Both the position numbers and the translations under genes were made by a program. Positions 14,568-20,116 of a stretch of DNA of 20,116 nucleotides are shown here, in pieces (within the stretch, counting starts at the first letter, position 1; each line of letters begins with the position of its first letter). The notes beneath the pieces were generated by a model. It made no database searches and was not told where the DNA came from. It was given only the letters and a program-made list of their open reading frames with translations. The DNA lies in the NCBI GenBank assembly GCA_964432995.1, contig CAYSPU010000093.1:1-20116 (forward strand), in the 5' to 3' direction. Source of the stretch: CAYSPU01 sp964432995. GTDB taxonomy: Bacteria > Verrucomicrobiota > Verrucomicrobiia > Limisphaerales > JAHDYP01.

Positions 14568-16211
14568 TCAGGCGTCGGCGTTGCGGGCGACGGGCAGACG
14601 TGGCGCGGGGAGGCGTTTGCTCGAGAGGTTCACCGCCGCCGCGGGGGCCGGCTGATTGGACTGGCAATGGGATTGCGGCTGTCGGGCGGAGCCACTCCAC
14701 CAAAGCCGGAGTTGTTCTTTGGCGGCAAAGGCCAACGCCACCCACGCCAGCGGATCGAACCGACCGAAGAGCTGTCGGAACTCGCGGGTCACCTCGCGGC
14801 CCAGGTCGCGGGTGCGGCGATTCGCCCCGAAGACCCGTGCGGCCAGGAGGAAGTGTCGCATCTGGCTGAGCTGGTGATGGGAGCCGCCGGCCCGACGGCG
14901 CACGCGGGGGTCGGCGTGCGTGCGGGCGTAGTCATAGCCCCAGAGCGCGGTGCGCATGGCGCGCAGGAAGGAAGCGCCGTTGACGGCGTAGTCCCGGGCA
15001 AACGCCTGCTGCAGGAACGTCCGGGTGTCGGCCCGCGTGAAGTGCGGGTGCCGGAACCAGATCATGTCCTGGCCGTGCTGTTCTTCGTAGGGGACTTCGT
15101 GGCAGAGCAGGCCCTTCGCTTCGTAATCGCGGTACAGGGCCGTGCCGGGAATCGGCCCAAGCTGCATGAACTGCAGGTAGTCGGGCTTGAGCGAGATCGC
15201 GAAGTCGACGTCCTCCCAGATGCTCTGCTGATCGTGGTGTTCGAGGAACAGGATGGCGGAGACCAGGACGCTGATGCCGCGCCGGCGCAGGTCCGCCACC
15301 AGGCGATGGAAGTCGATTCCGCGGTTCTTTTCGTAGACCTCCTTCTTGGACTCGACGCCGACCCAGAGGAACTGGACCCCGAGGCGGACGAGGAGGTCGA
15401 GGTCGCCCAATTGGCGGAGGGTCTCGGCGGAGCTGAAGATGGCGAACGTGTAGCGTTTGTCGTTGGCCTCCATCAGGTCGATCAGCTCGAGGGCGCGCGG
15501 CAGGTCTTTCAGGAAGTTCTCGTCGAGCACGCCGAAGTCGGTGACGCCCATTTCGTCTTCGTATTTCCGGCAGAGGGCGAAGACGTCCGCGCCGGTGGCG
15601 AGGTAGGGGGTGTAGCTCCCGAAGAAGTGGGAGGTGGCGCAGAAGCGGCAGCGGTTGGCGCAGCCGACGCCGGGAATGATGACCCCGGAGGTTTGGGGGA
15701 GGGGGACGCCCATGATGCGGCGGTTGAAGGAGCTGAAGGCCAGGGGATGGCGAATCGGTTGGTCCGGGTCTTCGCCGAGGAGTTCGCGCAGGAAGCGGAC
15801 GCCTTCGCCGTGACACCGGTGGTCGTGGTCGACGAGGGAGGCGATCTCGGGGATGTTGACGCCGTGGCCGCCCAGGATGATCCGGGTCCGAGGAGCAAGC
15901 TCGCGGATGAGCCGGGCCATTCTCTGGACCTTCTTCAGGTTCGGCACGATGAAGCTGATGCCGATGTAGTCGTAGCCTTTCCGGATCTCCTCGACGAAAC
16001 GATCGAGCGACGGAAAGTCGAGGACCGTGGTGGGGGTTTGGAGGTTGTGGGCGAGGAATTGCAGGCCGAAGCTGTGGTGATTGAACCGGTAGGAGAACAG
16101 GCCCTGCTCGCGCGTGACCTGGTTGTGGAAGAGTTCCATCCGGTTTTCCTTGCGGCCGTATTCATCGTCCACCCCGTAGGGGCCAACGACCGACGTCAGA
16201 AGTAGTCGCAT
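14568..16211 (-). CDS. Radical SAM protein with B12-binding-type N-terminal domain
   Basis: This 547-residue protein has an N-terminal Rossmann-like region (1-130) of the cobalamin-binding type, seen in YDYIGISFIVPNLKKVQRMA and RIILGGHGVNIPE. The radical SAM domain follows, with the iron-sulfur motif GCANRCRFC (Cys184, Cys188, Cys191; CxxxCxxC) and GVLDENFL, FLWVGVESK and MQLGPIPGT further on. The usual DxHxxG cobalamin motif is not evident, so cofactor binding is uncertain. The tail after about residue 400 carries DMIWFRHPHFT and helical segments, and the last ~60 residues are low-complexity. A methyl transfer or other difficult C-C or C-S chemistry is typical of the wider family; the substrate is unknown. 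The ATG at 16211 gives the expected N-terminus (MRLLLTSVVGPYG). Confidence 0.85.
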   Translation of the reverse strand: MRLLLTSVVGPYGVDDEYGRKENRMELFHNQVTREQGLFSYRFNHHSFGLQFLAHNLQTPTTVLDFPSLDRFVEEIRKGYDYIGISFIVPNLKKVQRMARLIRELAPRTRIILGGHGVNIPEIASLVDHDHRCHGEGVRFLRELLGEDPDQPIRHPLAFSSFNRRIMGVPLPQTSGVIIPGVGCANRCRFCATSHFFGSYTPYLATGADVFALCRKYEDEMGVTDFGVLDENFLKDLPRALELIDLMEANDKRYTFAIFSSAETLRQLGDLDLLVRLGVQFLWVGVESKKEVYEKNRGIDFHRLVADLRRRGISVLVSAILFLEHHDQQSIWEDVDFAISLKPDYLQFMQLGPIPGTALYRDYEAKGLLCHEVPYEEQHGQDMIWFRHPHFTRADTRTFLQQAFARDYAVNGASFLRAMRTALWGYDYARTHADPRVRRRAGGSHHQLSQMRHFLLAARVFGANRRTRDLGREVTREFRQLFGRFDPLAWVALAFAAKEQLRLWWSGSARQPQSHCQSNQPAPAAAVNLSSKRLPAPRLPVARNADA

Positions 16212-16552
16212 TGCGGGAAAGGTCTGGGTCAGAGGCCCGCGCGGGGTGCGGGGCCGTTGGGGGTGGGCGAAAGCACGTCCGCCGGGCCGTTGATCGGTCC
16301 GTGGCCCGGTGTGCTACGAATGCCCATGGATCCCATGTGGGCGGGCACGGTCGCAGAAATGGGCCAAAACGCAAGGGGGATTCACCGACCCGGATCCTCA
16401 CGCAAGCACCGATGAAGGACAGCGAACCGCGGATGGGCGCGGATGGGCGCGGATGGAAGGAGGACAGAACCAGTTTTCCGCATGCCGATCATTCGTGGCA
16501 ATTCGCGGAATTCGCGTCACGTCGCGGGGTGCTGCCTTTTCGTGAGGTGGCG
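16212..16552. other. Intergenic region between radical SAM and ankyrin genes
   Basis: These 341 bases hold no convincing gene on either strand. The right half consists of the short repeats listed separately. The left half (16212-16420) shows no clear promoter or terminator. Confidence 0.5.
16426..16521. repeat. Degenerate GGATGGGCGC and ATTCGCG repeat cluster
   Basis: GGATGGGCGC occurs at 16431-16440 and 16441-16450, with a partial third copy at 16451-16456. At 16491-16516 a second type follows: ATTCGTGGCA, ATTCGCGG, AATTCGCG. ACCGCGGATGGGC at 16426-16438 is the exact reverse complement of bases 18544-18556 on the far side of the ankyrin gene. Confidence 0.65.
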
Positions 16553-18388
16553 TTACTTGGCGGTGGCTTGTTCGAGCAGCTTGCGGATCTCGGCGGTGGT
16601 CTCGTCAGGGCCAGCGCCGAGGGCACGTGGGGATACGGTGCCAACGGCCGCACTTGGCACCGCCACACGCGCCGGCCCCGCGACCGGAGCTTGCCCGCGT
16701 GTCCCGGTGTCCAGCAGATCCAAGGCGGTTTTCGAATCGGCGGATGTGGCCTTGGGATCGGCTCCGTTGGCGAGGAGGTAGCTCACCATGTCGCGTTGCC
16801 GGTTCGAGGCCGCCAAGTGGAGGGGGGTCCAGCCTTCGTCCGTACGGGCGTTGATGTCGGCCTTGTGCGCCACCAGGAGTTGTGCGGCGCGCACGCTCCC
16901 GCTCTGGGCGGCGCAGTGAAGCGGAGTCCAACCGAAGCGGTTGGTGAGGGTGGGATCGGCGCCGGCGTCGAGGAGGATCTCACAGTGAAGGACCCGTTCA
17001 TCGCGGTCAGACGCCGCGTAGTGCAGCGGAGTTATGTCCAGATTGGAGGGCACGGGCGAGGGCCAGAACGAGGGCCCGCGTGGGTGAGTTTCCCAGGAGA
17101 AGCGGGCGTTCGGGTCCGCCCCCGCCTGGAGTAGTCTCTTCACGCGATCGACATCGGTCTTCGCGACTACCGCATACTGCAGCGCGGTAAGCTGATTGCG
17201 ATCGCGGCCTTCGAGGTTCGGTTGCCGGGCCAGGAGCTGGTCCAGGCCAGCGTCGTTACCATCCTCGATGGCGGCGTGGAGCGGAGAGCCGAGACGGATG
17301 TCGGCACCGACCTCGAGGAGGTAGCGGGCGATGTTGTTCCGGTTGCGGCGGAGCGCGAGCGTGAGCGGCGTCTCCCCACGGTCTTTGTCCACCAGGTTGA
17401 CGTTGGCCCGATTCGAAACGAGGCATTCCACCATGCGGAGGTGCCCGGCGGCGACCGCAACGAACAGCGGCGTGCCTGAGGTCGGCAGCAAGGCTAGGTC
17501 AGGTTGACTGGGCGGCATGGTGCGCGGGATGTCGCCGCGATACTTGCACCAAGCGTCGACCTCGGCGCCGGCCCGGAGGAGGTCTTCGGCAATGCTGAGG
17601 TAGCCCCTGCCGGCCGCGTAATGCAGGGGGGTGTCGCCCTCGCGAGCGGCCAGCTTCACCGACGCACCGCGGCGCAACAGCAGGTGGATCATGGTTTTCT
17701 CTCCGCCAACCACTGCCTCGTGGAGCGGGGTGCGACCGAAGTCGTCCTGGGCATCCACGCTGGCGCCGTGATCGAGGAGGAACTCGACGAGGCGCGTCTT
17801 GCCGGTCTTGGCGGCTCTGTGCAGTCTCGTGCGTCCGGAATTGTCTCGGGTGTTGAGGAGATCCGGGCTGTCCTGGTAGAGCTTCTCGAGCGAGGCGATT
17901 TCCTTGGTCTCCCCGTCTTCCTCCGTTTTCGCGGTCAGTTGGGAGAGGATCTGCTCGAAGTCTCCCGCCCCTGCCGGCGCAAGGGCATTGGTTGCGGCAA
18001 GCACCTCGGCCGCAGTGAGCCTGTTCCACTCGCTCAGGCGCTGTCGGCTCAACGAGACGAGTTCAGTCTGGTCCTGGAACTCGCGGAGCAGTCGGGTGTA
18101 ACCCGCGGTGGCTTCGTTGGTCTGGTTGAGTTTGCGCTGGCACTCGGCGAGTCGGAACAGGACGGTCGCCGCTTGGGCGCGCTGTTCGTCGTACAGATCG
18201 AGCGCAGCGTGGTAGGCGTTGATGGCGGCGGCGGGGTCGCGCTGGACTTCCTCGGCTTCGAGGCCCTTGCGGAAGTGGTCGGCGAAGGTGTCGGCGGCGC
18301 GGAGGACCGGGGTCGTGATCAAGGGCAGGATGACAGTCAGGGCGGCGAGGTTCCTGGAGAGATTGCGGAAGTAGGTTTCAGTTTTCAT
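16553..18388 (-). CDS. Secreted ankyrin-repeat protein with TPR-like N-terminal region
   Basis: The 611-residue protein begins with a signal peptide (basic start, hydrophobic stretch about 13-30, likely cleavage near VLRAAD). Residues 34-125 are helical with TPR-like content (AINAYHAALDLYDEQRAQAA, then RLAECQRKLNQTNEATAGY). Ten ankyrin repeats fill about 185-562, each with a TPLH-like start (GRTRLHRAAKTGK, GRTPLHEAV, DTPLHYAAGRG and so on). Repeats 3 and 7 have insertions of about 20 residues. The last ~49 residues are Pro/Ala-rich and end in a short helix (TAEIRKLLEQATAK). Ankyrin arrays bind other proteins, so this is probably a periplasmic or outer-envelope scaffold; the partner is unknown. 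It stands alone, with repeats on both sides. Confidence 0.85.
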   Translation of the reverse strand: MKTETYFRNLSRNLAALTVILPLITTPVLRAADTFADHFRKGLEAEEVQRDPAAAINAYHAALDLYDEQRAQAATVLFRLAECQRKLNQTNEATAGYTRLLREFQDQTELVSLSRQRLSEWNRLTAAEVLAATNALAPAGAGDFEQILSQLTAKTEEDGETKEIASLEKLYQDSPDLLNTRDNSGRTRLHRAAKTGKTRLVEFLLDHGASVDAQDDFGRTPLHEAVVGGEKTMIHLLLRRGASVKLAAREGDTPLHYAAGRGYLSIAEDLLRAGAEVDAWCKYRGDIPRTMPPSQPDLALLPTSGTPLFVAVAAGHLRMVECLVSNRANVNLVDKDRGETPLTLALRRNRNNIARYLLEVGADIRLGSPLHAAIEDGNDAGLDQLLARQPNLEGRDRNQLTALQYAVVAKTDVDRVKRLLQAGADPNARFSWETHPRGPSFWPSPVPSNLDITPLHYAASDRDERVLHCEILLDAGADPTLTNRFGWTPLHCAAQSGSVRAAQLLVAHKADINARTDEGWTPLHLAASNRQRDMVSYLLANGADPKATSADSKTALDLLDTGTRGQAPVAGPARVAVPSAAVGTVSPRALGAGPDETTAEIRKLLEQATAK

Positions 18389-18479
18389 GGTCGAGAATGC
18401 GCCGATTGACGTCGGCGGCTACACAAAGCAGGGGCAGAGCGACGTTGGTGTTCCTCTTCGAGAGGGTGGCCGGAGACAC

Positions 18480-18591
18480 GAATGGCGCGAATCTGCGCGA
18501 ATGGACTTCGCGGTAATTCGCGTAATTCGCGTCAAACCTCGGTGCCCATCCGCGGTCGCTGCATTGGCAGGGATCAGTGTTCATCCGCGGT
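18480..18591. repeat. Intergenic repeat cluster overlapping the response-regulator 3' end
   Basis: GAATGGCGC and GAATCTGCGC (18480-18498) are followed by an inverted set: TTCGCGGTAA, TTCGCGTAA, TTCGCGTCA (18507-18534). CATCCGCGGT then occurs twice (18547-18556 and 18582-18591). The same motif types occur on the other side of the ankyrin gene. The final copy lies inside the last codons of the response regulator. Confidence 0.65.
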
Positions 18592-19263
18592 GAGCCGATA
18601 GCCGACGCCGTGGACGGTCTTGATCCAGCGCGGTTTTTCGGGATTGGGTTCGAGCTTGGCGCGGAGCCCGGCAATGTGGTTGTCCACGGTCCGCGTGGTG
18701 GGAAAGGCGGTATAACCCCAGACGACATCGAGGAAGCGCTCGCGCGTGACCGGTTCGCCGGCGGCATCGGCCAGGAGCTGGAGCATGGCGAACTCACGGG
18801 CGGTCAGCGGGATCTCGCGTCGTCCGCGGAAGGCCTGTCGGCGGGGAAGATCGACGCGGACATCGCCGAGGTTGATTTCGCGGACGACCTGGGAGGGGCG
18901 TTCGGTGCGCCGGAGCAGGGCGCGGACGCGGGCGAAGAGTTCGTCGGTCGAGAACGGTTTGACGAGGTAATCGTCGGCGCCGGCATCGAGGCCGGTGACG
19001 CGGTCTTCGATCTGGCCCTTGGCGGTGAGCATGAGGATGGGCAGGGTGTGGCCCAGCCGACGCAGCTCGCGGCAGAGGGCGAAGCCATCGAGCTTGGGGA
19101 GCATGATGTCAAGCAGGAGGAGGTCGGGTTTCTCCTTGATGGCGCGTTCAAGGCCGCTGGCGCCGTCGGCGGCGGAGAGGACGCGGTAGCCTTCGGCGTC
19201 GAGGCAATCTTCCAGGCCGCGGCGCATGGCGTATTCGTCTTCGATGATCAGGATTCGTTGCAT
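18574..19263 (-). CDS. OmpR/PhoB-family response regulator
   Basis: The 229-residue regulator has an N-terminal receiver domain: acidic pocket Glu8-Asp9, phospho-acceptor Asp52 in LLLLDIMLP, Thr80, and Lys102 in LVKPF. A C-terminal winged-helix DNA-binding domain follows (LTAREFAMLQLLADAAGEPV, then TVDNHIAGLRAKLE, then IKTVHGVGYRL). The start is the ATG at 19263 (MQRILIIEDE); 23 upstream codons in the same frame lie in the kinase gene and are not family-like. Its first 16 bases overlap the end of the kinase gene upstream, so the two are translationally coupled partners. The last residues (TADEH) are encoded by an intergenic repeat copy. Target genes are unknown. Confidence 0.93.
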   Translation of the reverse strand: MQRILIIEDEYAMRRGLEDCLDAEGYRVLSAADGASGLERAIKEKPDLLLLDIMLPKLDGFALCRELRRLGHTLPILMLTAKGQIEDRVTGLDAGADDYLVKPFSTDELFARVRALLRRTERPSQVVREINLGDVRVDLPRRQAFRGRREIPLTAREFAMLQLLADAAGEPVTRERFLDVVWGYTAFPTTRTVDNHIAGLRAKLEPNPEKPRWIKTVHGVGYRLTADEH

Positions 19264-19667
19264 GGGGCAGCAGGATTCGAAGCGGGAGGGTAGGCGCTCG
19301 GGTCCGGTTGGGGCAATTCGATCGTGAAACAACTGCCCTGGCCGACCGTGCTCTCGACGCGGACGCGGCCGCCGTGGGCTTCGGCGATGTGCTTCACGAG
19401 GGTGAGGCCGATGCCGACCCCGGTGGTTTCGCGGCGGAGCTCGGACCCGCGACGGTAGAAGGGTTCGAAGATGCGTTGATGCTCCTCGGCGGGGATGCCG
19501 GGACCGGTGTCGGCGACGGCCAGGCAGACGACAGTGGGTTCGGCACTGGCGGCCGGGGCGCTGTCAGGGGTGGAGGTCGAGAGACGGACCGACACCGTTG
19601 ACCCGGCCGGGGCGTGTTTCAGGGCGTTATCGATCAGGTTCACCAGGGCTTGTTGGATGGCGGAAAT
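19248..19667 (-). CDS. Sensor histidine kinase, C-terminal ATPase domain only (cut by junction)
   Basis: Only the ATP-binding half is present. It has the N box in ALVNLIDNALKHAPAG, the G1 box in VADTGPGIP, the F box in IFEPFYRRG, and the G2 box in GVGIGLTLVKHIAEAHGG, ending in GSCFTIELP plus a short tail. The sensor, membrane and histidine-phosphotransfer parts should lie upstream, to the right. The reading frame instead runs into unrelated AT-rich DNA at about 19662-19670. It is the cognate partner of the response regulator, overlapping it by 16 bases. The truncation is probably an assembly artefact rather than a broken gene. Confidence 0.88.
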   Translation of the reverse strand: MSAIQQALVNLIDNALKHAPAGSTVSVRLSTSTPDSAPAASAEPTVVCLAVADTGPGIPAEEHQRIFEPFYRRGSELRRETTGVGIGLTLVKHIAEAHGGRVRVESTVGQGSCFTIELPQPDPSAYPPASNPAAPCNES

Positions 19668-20116
19668 TTGTTTTTATCTACCGGCACTAATTCATATTCC
19701 GGTTGTCCTTCAATGAATGCGTATAATGTTTTCCCGCCTTTGATATAAAATTTTGCCTCTTGCCCAGGGGCAAATTCATAACTGCCTTCATATCTCTTTA
19801 ACTCTTCAGCACTGATATCTTTAGTGTTTGGCATCCTGCTGAATTCAATATCATTGATCCCGTGCTGAAGGGGCATATAAACCAGATTGATTTCACCGTG
19901 TGTGCTCATGTGAAACTGGATTTTCATATCAATTTTATCTGAAGTGTCAATTCCCGTTTTTTCATCCACGTTGAAAGGCTGGAAAACATCATAATGGTAG
20001 TGCCTCAGCCACAGATCTCCCGTTGGTGTGTGAATGAATAGAGAATCATTTCTCAGGTAAGCTTCAAAAGAGCCATAGCCTTTATTGATGAACAGTCCTG
20101 TGTAGTCTTTCAATTC
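19640..20116 (-). CDS. Serine-hydrolase/beta-lactamase-family C-terminal domain fragment (DUF3471-like)
   Basis: The frame enters from the right window edge and carries about 150 residues. Features such as LKDYTGLFINKGYGSF, ELKRYEGSYEFAPG and EGQPEYELVPVDKNKF are typical of the beta-stranded C-terminal domain that follows beta-lactamase-like serine hydrolases, especially in Bacteroidota. The catalytic domain would lie beyond the window. After KNKF the protein changes to PPSNKPW and stops, which is the kinase DNA read in another frame, so the natural C-terminus is lost at the junction. Low GC and codon use are unlike every other gene here. I judge it foreign to this genome, most probably joined by misassembly. 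Confidence 0.7.
   Translation of the reverse strand, partial: ELKDYTGLFINKGYGSFEAYLRNDSLFIHTPTGDLWLRHYHYDVFQPFNVDEKTGIDTSDKIDMKIQFHMSTHGEINLVYMPLQHGINDIEFSRMPNTKDISAEELKRYEGSYEFAPGQEAKFYIKGGKTLYAFIEGQPEYELVPVDKNKFPPSNKPW
19660..19672. other. Compositional breakpoint, probable chimeric join
   Basis: To the left, DNA is well above 60% GC and encodes the kinase. To the right, GC is roughly 40% by hand count of 120 bases, and a different protein is encoded on the same strand. Both reading frames lose homology within GGAAATTT at 19662-19669. The short AAATTT stretch could belong to either side. Confidence 0.8.

Noticed and set aside
14555..14650. Toxin gene starting at the ATG overlapping the ParD-like stop
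   Set aside because: The frame reads as Arg-rich antisense of the radical SAM gene tail and has no ParE features.
14667..16205. 512-residue plus-strand open frame opposite the radical SAM gene
   Set aside because: It has repetitive Val/Glu/Asp/Gly composition without domains. The CxxxCxxC enzyme on the other strand explains the region.
17504..18409. Plus-strand open frame opposite the ankyrin gene
   Set aside because: Shadow of the ankyrin-coding strand; no recognisable protein features.

Overview
The window is about 19.66 kb of high-GC bacterial DNA joined to a roughly 0.45 kb AT-richer tail. The tail encodes an unrelated protein fragment. The main part looks like an environmental Verrucomicrobiota genome, possibly of the Pedosphaera/Limisphaera type. 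I infer this from the gene style (GRP-type sugar transporter, Tat-exported lactonase, secreted ankyrin protein, integron-type integrase remnant) and from the many short degenerate repeats between genes. The sequence alone does not prove it. Another phylum with similar genome habits, such as Planctomycetota, is possible.

Left edge (1-520): the decayed end of a tyrosine recombinase, followed by two tandem arrays of degenerate 7-base repeats. The main feature is a six-gene plus-strand operon (521-7798) for myo-inositol catabolism: iolB, a transaldolase-family gene, iolD, iolA/mmsA, iolE and iolG. Together these cover inositol oxidation, inosose dehydration, ring opening, isomerisation to 2-deoxy-5-keto-gluconate, and the final semialdehyde dehydrogenase. 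The kinase (IolC) and the class II aldolase (IolJ) of the standard pathway are absent. A class I (Schiff-base) transaldolase-family enzyme sits in the operon instead, and this is the best candidate for unusual biochemistry in the window. A 417-base island of palindromic repeats follows, then a 33-residue membrane microprotein gene directly upstream of a GRP/DMT-type sugar transporter (8216-9620) that could import the substrate.

Middle (9845-14558): a Tat-exported lactonase-type beta-propeller protein; a three-gene overlapping operon of an ECF sigma factor and two membrane proteins of unknown type; a convergent ammonia-dependent NAD synthase gene whose 3' end overlaps that operon by 61 bases; and an orphan ParD-like antitoxin gene with no toxin beside it.

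Right part (14568-19667, minus strand): a cobalamin-binding-type radical SAM enzyme of unknown substrate; a secreted protein with ten ankyrin repeats, bracketed by related intergenic repeats including a perfect 13-base inverted pair; and an OmpR-type response regulator overlapped by its histidine kinase gene. The kinase is cut off at about 19662-19670. There GC content falls abruptly from well above 60% to roughly 40%, and a Bacteroidota-like serine-hydrolase C-terminal domain begins. That junction is most likely an assembly chimera.

I found no tRNA, rRNA, CRISPR array, complete insertion sequence or convincing rho-independent terminator.
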